NCBI GenBank assembly: GCA_037576195.1
Contig: CM075103.1
Coordinates: 1,674,001 to 1,738,000 of the forward strand
Direction: 5' to 3'
From: Phytoseiulus persimilis
Lineage: Eukaryota > Arthropoda > Arachnida > Mesostigmata > Phytoseiidae
Length of the DNA stretch: 64,000 bases
Under the pieces are notes generated by a model. It was not told where the DNA came from. It saw nothing but the letters and a program-made list of their open reading frames with translations, and did no database searches. Made by a program: the position numbers and the translations under genes. This document shows positions 42,615-55,271 of this stretch, piece by piece; position 1 is the stretch's first letter, and each line of letters starts with the position of its first letter.

Positions 42615-45600
42615 GCCGGGCTTTCGTGTCCGCCGTAGCAAACAAAAAAAAAAACATGATTCCGTAAAGCAATACCAACCGCCGGCAATGGCAGCCTATT
42701 CGGTAGTCTCTCGTTCTGTGGATCCTAAACGATCCTCAAATCATGCGAGTGCCCCGATGGTTAGCAGTCTTTCGCGTTATGGAACGGCGACTATGGAGGG
42801 AAACCGACGGATCTTCTGCGGTCGCGGAAAACACAGAAACTCCTTCGAATTCTTCTCGCGAGGCTCCTCGGCCAAGAAATTAACCGCGAGTCTCCGAAGG
42901 CCAGTCCACCGAGTCTCATTCCGACGTCCAACAACGAACCGCAGAGTTGAAGTTTCGATATTTATACAATCAGGCCGGCCGCGGAAAGACCTTCATCCGA
43001 AAGAGCAACGTTCATCCAGAAGAACGCTGCTGAATATTTTCTTTCGTTCGAAGGAACAGCAAAGTTTATCAAGAGCCACCGAGCTCTCCTTCAACCTTGC
43101 GCGTTCGTGCGACACACTCCAATGCCTACTTTAGACGTGACTCTAGACGTGTCTAGAGACTGAGGAATTGAGAAAACACTCGACCTGCTGCTCGCGTTCG
43201 ATCGGCTTCGACAATCTTCCGCTGCGATAACGTTCAGATCGGGAACTTTGCAGCGAAGGATGCTTCGAAAAGGAGCAAACTCCAAGAGGGTATACTAAAG
43301 GACCGTCCTGATTCCCAATCGGTTTCAAGCTTAGCTTACCTTGCAAATCATCGATCCATTCGGTTCGGTCGAGGCTCTATCCGAGTTGGGGGTCAGTACT
43401 AACGCAGCGCCCTTCGTGCAGAAGAAGCACGATTCCTCGAGAGGTTGCTCGATAATACGACAGCCGGGGACTGCAACTTCTGACGTTGGGGATCACTAAA
43501 AGTTTCCGACTCGGAAGAGTCATTCAGTCGGATTCATTGGCAGATCGATAGACGACGACTCGACCGAACATCCTATCGATCAAGACAGCTCCGGATATTT
43601 GAGCACAATCTCTCGTGCCACAGTTGTTCTTTCCGGCGTCTCGGTGCGGCGATTTCCCCCAATTCAGATCGGCTACCCGACTTTGGTTGGTTCACACTGA
43701 GCTTGTGTTGGCTCGACGGTGACAACGGGTTCAGAAGTCAGACGTGACAGCGGGTCCCTCCGCGGCCGGTGACGATCACTCCACTCATTACCGTCGATCC
43801 TCCGTCGAAGACTCACGGATCGAGGACGCTCTATGACTCCGGAGAGTGGCGGCTGATGCAGTTCCTGTTCCTACGCTCGCAGCGCAAGCTGGAACTCACG
43901 TACACTCACTCATCCACTGATAGATCTCGACGAACGATGCCCTGAGCATCGGAGGTGCTCGAATGAACAGTGAACTGTAACGGAGACTCCGTCGAGGATG
44001 TCGACAGCAACAACAACAAACGCAACAAGGATGGCGACCGCAACATCAGAGCCCAAAGCAATAAAAACAGCGGCGACACTGCTTTTCACTCATCTGCTCG
44101 ACGGCACCTCGAAGGGAAGGAATCTTCCCGAAGCTCTCCGGAGTTGGTTACCGGAGCTAGCACCGAGCTGTGACGGGGGCAGGCATCCGGGCCCGGAGTA
44201 CACAGCTTCAAACTCAAGTTCCGAGCACTTCGTGTTCTCGCGTTCGCTGCTCTGTCAGTCGGCCGAGCTAGAGAGGCTACGCAGTAACGAGTTGGTAGCG
44301 GCGTTCACACTACGGCAACGCTGCTTCGACGACGAGAGCTACGATGAAAATTGCCTGTATCGCTCGTGTCTAGGTTCGCAGCCCTCCACTGCTTAAGATG
44401 CTCTGAGCTAGCAAGCCGGCCGGCCGGCAACAAGCGAGCGAGCGAGCACCAGTCGCGGCGGCGGCAGTTGCGGCTGCAGCGGCTTTCCAACAGCGAGAGC
44501 CTTGTTCACATTGGTTGGCTTGCTAGCGCAGAGAGCGAGAGAACGAGCCCGAGCGAGCAGGCCAGCGATCGTGAGGGAGAAGAAGCCGCTGGTGCTCCGG
44601 ATCGTGGCGCACCCTGGCGGAGCGCCGTCAGCGCCATGGCTGACTAGCGGTCACCTGCTCAACTAAAACGTAGTGGTAGTGGTGGCGGCGGCGGCGGCAG
44701 GAGAAGCAGCCGTAGGAGAAAGTGGTTGTTGCTAGCTGCTTACTGAGGCGACGGCGGCGGCGAACGAGTATGGCCAAGTAACACCTATTCGATCCTTCAT
44801 CAGGCGGGCGGGCGGATGCGTAGGCAAACCAGTCGCCCAGCCACCGGCCAGCCCTTCATAGCCTCCTCGGCACCAGCCGCAACAACAATCCTCCACGACA
44901 GGCTGAGCATCGACGGAGCTTTTTGACAGATATCTTTTCTTGTTCAACGCAGAGCGTGATCGTCGTCGACATCATGATTTGGACGTAACCATGACGAGTT
45001 TCTCTCATACCACTCACAAGCCAACAGATCGACTACCTGTCCATTTCCGTGTGTGAGCTAACAGTAGGGCACGCGAAAATCCACGCTCTTATTCACAGAA
45101 ATCGTATTCGATGTTCCCAGTCACTCGACCACTGCCTCATTCAGAGAAATCGCGATAGATCGGCTAGCTGTCTCGGCTGTGACCGCGTTGTATCTAAGAA
45201 CCTCCGTAACCGACTTCACAGCTCTGTATCATGCCGCACGATGCCTCAGTTTCGTATAGATCGTCGTCCCCTGGCCTTGAGAGATACCGTTTCCAGTACG
45301 CTCCATGGTACTTGAGAGAAGCACGGGATTCCCGCATCGAAATCGTGGACTGGAGGGGTCGCCTCCGCCAGCCAGCGATGCACGCAAAATGAATTTATAA
45401 TCATGCACGTATTTTCCATACGTGGCTCCGCGCGTGAGTGCCTCTTGGCCTGCCTGCCTGCCGTACCCGCTTTCTGGGTTGTGGCTGCGTGCTTGCATGG
45501 CGTTCACGAGAGTGAATTCAGACTGTTGCTCTTGGAATGTAGGCCAGGCCAATGACCGGGGGTTGGCCGTTCGCTACCTTCCCGCGAGGCCGCTCGCCTG

Positions 45601-48600
45601 CGTGCCAGCCGGGCGACCGCCAGCTCGGAAGGCAGGCCGGTGAGCCGGCGCTGAACTACACAGTTCACTGCGATCCCCACGGACAGCCTTGCCTTGAAGA
45701 CTGCCTTGGTGATGATTGGACAGACTACCTGGCTGGCTCGCTGCGGCTCTTTCAATCGTTCTTTCTTTCGTTTGCTCGTTCGTTCGTTCCTGTAATGCCG
45801 TTGCCGAGGACGGCGGCGACAATGATGATGGCGGTGCTGGTGGTGATACAGCTCAGGCTGTCTATATTGTCGTCGTAACACAGCTGGCAGGTAACAACAG
45901 TGAGCTGCTGGAAGTGCTCACTCCGGCAACTCGCCGTTGAGCGGTCCTTCAAGTGAACTCGTTCGATTGCTCATGGAGTTCAGTCAGGTCACATTCCAGT
46001 CTAAGCTCAGCTCACCGGTCGTTCGGAAAGACGGAAGTGTCGAATCTGAGAGATTCTTCCATGATGCGGATACAATGTATTCTCTGGTTGAAGTCTCCCT
46101 GACAGACGGGTACGTCTAAAATATTCGAAAAGTAGACGGGCGTGACCTTCAACGAGGGAGAACGCGGACCGCCGGGAGTGTGAAATCCGGAACTCCGCCG
46201 CCGATAGCCGAACGGGGCGCATCTCTGGCATCAAATGGAAGATTCACTGCCACCATGAATTGATCGAAACGTTGACCGTCAGCGACTAGCTCCGTTCGCC
46301 CGGCTCACGAAGCCCCCAATCTCGAAACCGCGGGCTGGCGCGAGCCGTTAGACCCGGCTCCCTGAAGAGAGCGGAGTGCGCTGATCGATGAACGCGGCGT
46401 CATCAGTAGCAGCAGCGCCGACTTTCCAGGACCAGCCGAGCGAGTTTTCTAGCACGCTGCAGAAAGTTCACGCAGCGCGCTCGAAATACATTCGTACATC
46501 TGCACTCGCTAACGATGCAAACATTATATGTATAGGTTGCTGGGGTTGTTGACCCCGTGACGTAGAGGCCAGCCCATTCGCAGAGAACTGCGGTAGTCTT
46601 CGTCGACGTTGCAACGAGCGACGAAACCGCAATAACCAGGTTACATCCGCTCGCATAGATTGGGATACCTGATGAGCCGATGGATGGACACAGTGAACAA
46701 CAGACGACTCGGCGATTCTCGGATTGGCCAAACGACCCGGGGCATGCCACCATTGGGTAAGCGGGATCCTAGGCTAGCTGATATGCGTGGTTGTCGATTG
46801 CCGTCTTGGTGAACAGTCATCTCTGGCGCGCTGGACATCGCTCTCTGGAGTCAGATCTTTCGATGAACGCTCGATCCGGGATCGGCGGAGCTCCGCAAGT
46901 CGGACCGCTTCCCGCCGTTATCTGGGCTCATGTTGAGATATTTCGCCACTGTCAGTGATTCGTGGGTTCGTGCGCTGTCGATCTGGGACAACCGGGAGCT
47001 CCGAAGGGGACTCCTCCATACGAACGTCGAAAACATCTCTATCCATAGCCAGCCCTTGGCTGACACTCGGTTTGGAGCTTCGAAGAGTTCGCGGAGGACT
47101 TTGATGCCATGATTCAATGTCAGCGACATTTGATTCCTTCGTGAGTATAGTTGCGCGCTCAATGACGTGATACGGTCAACGCATAACTCGTTCGAGGAGT
47201 GATCATTGACGGAGACAGTCGAAAGTAGAACTGCTGAGGTGCGTCGTAACAGACGAGAGCGATCTTATCGTTGCGGTTGGACGGGGCTCGAGAGTGATGT
47301 TTGCTCGTGGAGTTTTGTCGCTTGCTTCGAGATTCTCGATCGACCGCTGCATCGCACGCCTTCGACCGTCCGATATGTGCAGTGGAAGGGTGGCAGATTG
47401 TGTCCACAAAAACTGTGGTCCACAGTTTTCTCGGAGAGGTCTGCCGAAACCATGAAGCCGCGACGGACCTTCTAATCGACGACGACGAATGTCAACGAGA
47501 ATTCGTCAAACGACAAGTCGGTCAGAACAACTGGATGGATCGCTCTCTGTGTTGATGTTTTGAGGCTCGCATTGAATCGTAGAGCTGGCTGGCACCTAGT
47601 AAAGACGAGGGGAGAAGCAACGCCCGTCAGTAAAAGAAGGGTGTGGAATCGCAGACAAACCCAAACCAGACAGCCGCCCAATGGAGCGAGAGTGTGAGTG
47701 GCGATTAGGAGCGTGTCTGAATGCTGCACACGGCCTAGCAGTTCTGAGTTTTGGAGCTTTTTGTCAATTAAAACTCAGCTGGTCGCTCCCTCCTCCGCTC
47801 TCGGAACGACCGAGCAGCCAGCTTGCTTGCTCAAGCTTCGTGAGGTATTATGTAGTGAGTTGGCGAAGGGAAGGGGTTCACTACCGATCGGACCGTTGTA
47901 CGGATTCTCACTTGTTTTTAAGCGTCTAGACAGACTCCCGCTCGTCCGTGTACCCGCCTGTTTGTGTTTCCCCGTTTCTGAACTGGTTCGTCCACGAAGC
48001 CGAGCATGAACGAACCGGATTCGGTTGTGTGCGCCATGTCAAGTTTTTACCTTTTGAGAGTTGTGAACCATCCATATGGCGACTGATTCAAACGGACGGA
48101 CACAAGATTCTATGAAACGCGATCGGGAGCGATTTCTGCGGGGGGACCGAGCGAGTTACTGACTCGCTCAATGCCTCGTTCAATTTGGCCCGAAATGCGC
48201 GCGGTCGTCTCTTAGGCTGAGGAAGGCAGGCGCTCAGAAAGAGTGAAAGCAGAATGGATGACGGCGGCCAACAGACCAACGCAGCGCCTTACGGCCTTGC
48301 TTTCGGTCCGTCCGGCCACGCATCTATCTGTTTGTGGGTCGGATCGTCGCTCAGCGCTGCATTAGAGCCAGTCGACTCGCCTTGGCCCGTGCAGAGGAAA
48401 TTCTGACAGTGCTGTAACTGGCACGGGTTTTCCGAGCCTGGCTTACTTTCTCGATCGATCGGTTCCAGTGAAGCTCTTCTTTCTCGAGATTTCCCGGGTC
48501 TCATTCCAACAGGAGCGATTGTATCCAAACATTTACCGTCTCGGACCGTCATAGTTTTCATTCCAACTCATGCTCGAGGTCGGTATTCGAGGTTTTGAAT

Positions 48601-49374
48601 GCAGGCTCTTGAACCTAGTTACAACTCTCAAGGGATTCGAACGAGAGACTCTCCCACACGGGGACCTTCAACGTCTCGATCGCCCATAGCAAACGCCGTA
48701 TCTCCGGGAGAAGTTCCCCGATTCAAGTGACGAATCTCGAGAACTCCGCTGCCCATGCTGGGTGTATCGAGACGATTGTCGTCTAGCTCGCTTCGAATGC
48801 GAACCAAGCCTACTTGCGACGCTTTCTGCTGAGAACCAGCTGGTTCGTGGTCAACCTTGACACTAAACTAGAGCAGCAATCGAGCTACAAAAAGTGGCGT
48901 CGCCGATGAAAACCTAACGATGCGGCCACGGAACTCGCTGTCGGTGTGTATGTGTGCGTGAGGCCGTGCACGCAACCCGCTTGAGCATTGCACTGGAAGG
49001 CACACCCGCGAAGCCGTGATATATCGCTCGAACGAAGGAGAAACTCTCGTGTTAACCCTTGCACAGTATGGCATAGAGCCAAAGACGCCGCGCTCGCTCG
49101 TCAAATGCGGCAGTCGGCCAGCAGCCAGACATTTTTCTGTCATTGCTTGACATTTGTCTCATCGTCGAGTGATCATTCTTCCCGCGAGAAAATGAAGAGA
49201 ATAAAACTTCCCTCCCGTCAGTCGTCGCAGCGCTCTGTGGCTCAGAAATTCACGCTTCCCCCACGCGGAGCATCATATTATAATGACATGGCTGTGAATA
49301 ATTACAATTGAGCGAACCCTTTGCATCCGACAAGACAGATCGACTCGGAAAACAACGGCGAGGCAGAGACTTAC
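42615..49374. other. p85 upstream region without a certain gene
   Basis: This should hold the p85 promoter and 5' UTR. A good minus-strand donor (CAAG|GTAAGC, 43339) and GC-rich sequence around 44.2-45.0 kb could mark non-coding first exons. The 173-codon plus frame at 42613-43134 is Arg/Ser-rich with no motif. Direct copies of TCTAGACGTG lie near 43141-43160. I support no coding gene here. Confidence 0.35.
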
Positions 49375-52300
49375 CTACGAAGCTGGCGTGCGCTCTAAGA
49401 AACTGCCGATCAATGCAGTTTCGGAAATTGAGAGCTATGCGATCATGGTGAGTCCAAAACCTGAGTTGGAGAAACAGCAACAAGCACGCTCTGTGGTCTC
49501 TCTTATCCCGCAAAGTTTTCATAACTTACTCCCGCCGACACTACCTCAACATGGACCAAAGCCGAGGTGGAGACACAAAGGTCTCAATCGTTGTTCATGA
49601 GTGGAACCGCACCCGAGATTCGGTCGTTCCGTCCGTCATCGCCTCGCTGAGCCTTGATAGGAGCAAACTTTTTCTGTTCTCTAGGTGGAAATGTCGATCA
49701 GAGCGGTGGCGGTCTCGAGTTTCGGGTGAGGCAGCCGCCATCGTCCCCTGATCTCGTCTATGGTTTCGAAAAAGCCGCTCTGGTCTTCAGCTTCTGAGTA
49801 GTCATTGACTTAGCTCTAGGGAAATTCGCTGTCAAAACCCGTGGGAAAAAAGAGGCGGAAGAGATGGCAAATGGTGAACAACCCGAGCTTCGAAAACGCC
49901 TGCCTCTCAAGCGCCCGCCTAAAGACCTCCTGGTCGCGAGCCTTTCCACGAAACGAAACACTGCACTGATCGCTCACAGCTCAAACGAAAGGCGTCGTGG
50001 TAGGACTGCGGATTTACGATGGGCCAAACTCGCGGGACGAAGCCCCGACTGAATTATTCGAGTAGAGGCCCAGCGAAAATGAATCTCTGAGATCTGTAAG
50101 AGCGCAAGGAGGTCTGGACGGAATCTGAAAATTTCGCACTACTTACCACGCTTGTATCGAGTATCACGGGGAGTTCTATGATGAGTCTTTGAGGATTTTC
50201 CTTACGACGAGTAATGGAACGGTAGCCGTCCGTCGTGACGGTTCGGACTTTTTGAGCTTTCAAGCGTACTGCGCACCTCGTGAGGCCACTCTGAAACAAT
50301 AATTACCATGATGTTGATGATAATAAATTCATTCACGGTCAGTCGACTCTATTTTGTTTCGGCGCGAAAAAAGAGCCCCATGCACTATATCCTAACAAAG
50401 CGTATGGGAACGAGATTTCGGCCGGAGCTGTGAAGCAAAACGGACACGACTTATCACAAACATTGCGAGGGAATTCATGAACGTGTTTGCTCTCTCAAGG
50501 TTAATGACGGATGTGGAACAACTTGTAGAGCGAAAAATGTTCTGAACGCCACACCGAACGTTGATGACTGATCGGGAAAGTGTTTCTGGGGGCCTAACGC
50601 AGAAAGTTGAACCGCTGCGTCCAGGCTGATTGACAACTTCGATTTGGATTTGGTTGCATTCCATTATTCTCTGTTTAGCTGAGATCGTGGACTCCGCGAG
50701 CGCTCGAGCATCGGGTCGGACTCGCGTCGACGCATCGTTCCCGTATCAACCGAACCGCGGCGATGCGAGTGGGAAGGTTGGTCTGTACACGGAGAACACT
50801 CTTGTACGGAATATAGCAAACGGCACACAAAATCAGGTTTTGCTGAAGTTGCTGCCGTTGTCATCGCCGCGGACCCGGTCGTCGGCGCTGCTGCCGCTGC
50901 CGTCACTGTCGTCGTCTACCCAGCTTTGGCGGCTTTGACTGAACAACAATACAATGAAAGCGCCGCTGTAACGCTGCCGTGTCGCGAAGTCCGATGATAC
51001 AAATCTTTTCTGGCCTTCCTGACTCCCCGCTTGCCCGGCTAGTTTGATGTCGACTGGATGGTTCTGGGCTGGACGCGAGGACGGACGAGCGGACCGACGA
51101 GCGATGCGACGGCCGGACGACCGGGTGCTTCAACAGCCGGCAGCCAGTAACAAAAGAGTGGCGAATTACGTTGAATTAAATACTTCGCCGTCTCCGCTAC
51201 CACTGTGCCGCTCAACTTTTGCCAGTCGCCAGCCATCGTCACTATTAGCGTCCGGCTAGCGCCAACAGGCGATGACCAGCCTCACCCCATCGTTGGAACA
51301 ACAGCGACGAACAAATGGACTAGCGGACGGACGGTCCGACTGAAAAACCGAGCGCCCGACGGCCTTACGAACCGACGGAGGAGGGGGCTATTGTGCGTAA
51401 ACTGCGACAGAACTCATCAGTCAGTGCTGAGCACCGTCGCGTCCACTGACCGACCTGCTGAAGCGGCCCCGCCGCCGCTGGTTAGCCAACCATCCAGCCA
51501 TGGGGATGAGTGGGACGGTCGGACCAACGGATGGAAAGACAACCAGTCAGTCAGTCAGTCACTCGGTCGATTCGTCTCGCAGCTGCACAAGTTACTGACT
51601 ACAATGGTCTCGCTTCAGATCAAGCGAGCGGCACTTTCTGTCCGCTCGGACGTCTGGCTGAGCAACTGACAGTCTGGCTGAGTGGGGCACTGCCTGGACG
51701 CCCTCCCGCCCGCCGCCCGCTCGTCTGGCTGTCATGAGGGGCCGCCCTTTGTCGTCCGACGACAACGACAAAGTCGTTGACGTTCGGCTTTCGAAGCAAT
51801 AACGTCGGAATAGCGCTCAACTATGCAAACTTCCGCCGCGCGGAGCTGGGGGCCGACCGGCAGGCGGGAAGAAAAACGGGCAAGCGGACCAACCGAACGA
51901 TCAACAGACAGACATGTATTCATGAACGAGGCTCACAAACTTCAGCAGCGAGCATTGTGGAGGGACATAAGAACGATTTCACACGACTGATTAGCGTCCT
52001 CATAGTCGCTATTGTCGCCGCCTTCGAAGCTGTCGTCGTTGTCGTTATCGTTCCAGCTCTCGGCGCGTTCGAACGCATTCGGAAGACCTGCCCGCGGTGA
52101 TCTAAGAAACATAGCGACGCGGCCCAAGATCTTGCGTCGCAATTCAGACCACGGTGTCGTCACCCCGATCTTACCATCCTCGACAAGCTTCCTTCAGTTT
52201 CGTGAATCACGAAAGCGTCTCCATCTTCAGCGACGGCAACCAAGATGGAGGCAATTCATTGGAGTGACCATGCTTTCATGAATATTCATGTGGTTCTGAA

Positions 52301-55271
52301 TTTATTTTCATCAGTTGGTCTCGTGTTCATGCTTTTCCATGAAGTGGAGCTGAGTTTTTGAGAGATAAGATTTGTTTGGCTCGTTGCAACAACGGCTTCC
52401 ACGCACACACAGGCACAGCGTATTCACTCAACTCCGTCGCCGACCTTATTCATAGCGGACGTTTTTGAAATTGTTGCCGCAACCATGCCGATGCAAGAGT
52501 GACCGTTTAGTTCCAACCAACAGCGGAACCGAATCGTCTCCTGACTATCTCCGACCCGATAGCTCGGGAGCAACACTGGCCTGGGAACGATGTCTGACGG
52601 ACAGCAGCTCATTGTAATCCCCGAAGCATAGTACACTTGTTGCCGCTCCAGCCGATGAAACTATAGCCTGCGAACCGACAGCCCCACGGACCGGCCGGCC
52701 GAGCAAACGACCGAGCCGTCTGGCCGTGGAAGCAAAGTTCGTCGACGAAGTCGGTAGCAGTAGGGGAAATCTGCATTTCTTGCCTCAATGAGTCGAAGTG
52801 AACAACACTGTGCACAATGGAATATTCGCGTCATCGCTACTTTACTTCTTATTCCTTCCTTTCGGTATACCGTATTTTTGTACCTGTAGTGTCTCCTCGT
52901 CAAGTCGTCGAGCAATGCCACTACCGATAGCACCATGTCACGTGCTGAACCTGAGAAGGACGGACGGACGGACGCAAGAAGAAAAGCGAGACGGCGAGAA
53001 TGGCAAACGCCGATGCCTCGACACGATCATATCTTGTTCCAACCTGAGTAAGCTCCAAAACACTGACTTATGGTAGCCCGTCGGAGTAAAGAAAAAACAG
53101 TCATGGAGCGGCTCGGACTAACGAGCGAAAGGAACCGCAAATGAGTTCCCGACGCACGACAGCACCCCATTATTCATCGCTACAGCCTGAAAAGTCAAGC
53201 TTTGATTATTCCACACCTTTCACCTATCCATAAAGGTCGATGGGTGAATGATCATCCGATGGCTGAATTTTCGAGTTCTGACGGCAAAACGGTATTGCTC
53301 ATCGAACCACCGTTCATGCATCCACCATATACATCTACCCACCGTATGACAGCCCATATATCCAGGATTAACGGATGGTGATCAATGGACAATGCCCAAA
53401 TGTTTCGGCTCTACATTTCAGGGTTGAACCAGTATACTCCACATAGACTACCCAGACTGCTGTCGGCGCCATAATCATACTCAATCGAACTCTCTCTGCG
53501 AGAAAGTCGAACCGGTCGATGACCCACTCTCGTGCAAGCGGTGTGCAAGAGCTCCAGACGAGCCAGAGGTGCTGGAACAAGCTCTCCGTAACGTTCAAGA
53601 CCTATAGCGATTTTGACATGAAGCTCTGTCACTGGATTCGATTCGGCTCAGTTCATAAACCTATAGGAAATTCGACTGCGAGATTTCAAACAGCTCCAGC
53701 TTAATGGCTTGGATGTCGTCTGGTGTGTGCGTCAACTCCATCGGCGTCGGGTGGCCCATGTGCTACGGCTTCTGGGGACGCCGCAGGCCCTGACCGCGAC
53801 TGATATTCTAGCTCCTTGCATCTCTTCCTGGCTTTCTTCCTCCTTTTACTCTTGTTTTCGACTTTAAGATTATTTTGAGGTCAACGACCGCCTTCTCGAT
53901 GGACATGGCCTGTGAAAGAAGAGAGTGAGACAGACAGCCAGCGAGAGAAGAAGCAAGTGAGCGACCGAACGAACCGACCGGCCAAGCTAGGAAGGCCGGT
54001 CGGCTGATCCATCATTTTGGGCTGGTTGGCTTTGTGCAATGCGGTGGTGTCGGCTGGCTTCACGGCACGACAAACACACGCAGAGAAACTCGCACTGTTC
54101 CGTTGGTTTCCAGCGCCCGAGGATTCGCAGATCGACGAAACGTAAAGGAAATAATAGAGGCTTCATGTGACACGAATTTCATGAAGCCACTTCCACTTGA
54201 TCGCTGACGCCCCAACGTCGTTCTTCATAGGCGCAGCGGAGACATAGATGTCCCGAGCCATGCGGTTGCGAAAGCTGCAGACCGAAGAACGTTTCGAGGT
54301 GTTCCACCGTTCGACACAAGTGGGACCAGATCGCGGTTTCCGAACATGGACCTGAAACGATTTTGTTTGCTGACTCGTCGAAACGGAGAAGAAGCGATCG
54401 GGACAGAAATGTCAACTATCGATGATTCAGCATCGATCGACGGAACCTAGTTCCAGGAACAGGTAGTGTTCCGAAAGACCTTCTTCTCCTTCTTTGCAGA
54501 TATGGTTCCGTTTCGGGTGAGCCTTCAATCAATAACTGACACTTGGCAGGTGTTCCATGTCGGTTCCTGTTGAAGGTGAAGGGTCGGTCTCTTGACGCAG
54601 GCGGCAACCAGCCACACCAACCGAACGAACAGCCGGACGGCGGGCAGGCCGGTTGGCGTTCGTCGGGCCAAGAAACTAGGGGTGGGTTTTCCTCTCTTCC
54701 CTTCTCTCACATCTTAATTTATTTTCCACACAATGCTTTCGGCGAAAGCCGAGCTCTCGAACTCAGTCAGTAGCCAGCGAGCTGTCTAGCAATAGACACT
54801 TGCAACAATGTGAGGAATACTGGTAGTTTCAACCTGACAATTGAAGCATTCAACATAGCCGCCTCAGCGGCCGTTCGTCGGGCGGACGAAGAAAGAACGT
54901 TGCGGTCGGTGGCGGCGATGGTTGCAGCAACAACAGCAGTCGCGGAGGCAGTGAAAAAGCGAAAGTTTGCAGCAGCAGCAGCAGCTAGACAAAAAGAAGT
55001 TGACTGACCACCGAGCGTTCACCTCACTGATGTGAAAGGGTCCAGCCACCACCGGCGAGATTGGAAGCTGCCGTCGCTGCTGCTGACCGACGGACTGGCA
55101 GGTTTGCCGGCCGAGCAGTCGGCGGGCTCGGCGACTCGCGTTCTAGCTCCACGTTCTAGCAGCGATGCGACGCTACGGCGCATGCGCCACAGCCCATAGC
55201 GGGCAGCCAAGCTTACCTCTGGCAGCAAAAGGAACCAGGGACCAAGCTACACACACAAACAGCATCGGCAT
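49375..55271 (-). CDS. Tentative spliced gene for a small secreted protein (incomplete)
   Basis: Three minus-strand segments with good splice sites chain in phase: 55217-55271 (ATG to donor AGAG|GTAAGC), 50206-50290 (acceptor ATTGTTTCAG, donor CGTC|GTAAGG) and 49375-49460 (acceptor TTTCTCCAACTCAG, donor GTAG|GTAAGT). The reading starts MPMLFVCVAWSLVPFAAR, a plausible signal peptide. It continues EWPHEVRSTLESSKS, RLPFHYSSFWTHHDRI and ALNFRNCIDRQF. A possible last exon at about 48888-49046 adds GCAFQCNAQAGCVHG and a stop, but its acceptor is weak. I do not recognise the family. Alternative donors exist in the middle segment (GTAAGT at 50146) and would change frame, so the chain may be chance or a set of non-coding exons. 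No poly(A) signal is assigned. Confidence 0.2.
51544..51560. repeat. (CAGT)4 microsatellite
   Basis: Perfect CAGT units in the gene-poor right third. Confidence 0.85.

Noticed and set aside
43340-43376. Microexon reading SLDRTEWIDDLQ, like the end of a PH domain
   Set aside because: It has no start codon or PH exons upstream. The p85 gene can be completed from 42614 without it. It may be part of a 5' UTR exon.
48600-48680. tRNA-like T-loop sequence (reverse strand GTTCGAATCCC)
   Set aside because: The flanking bases do not pair as a T stem and no acceptor, D or anticodon arms can be drawn.
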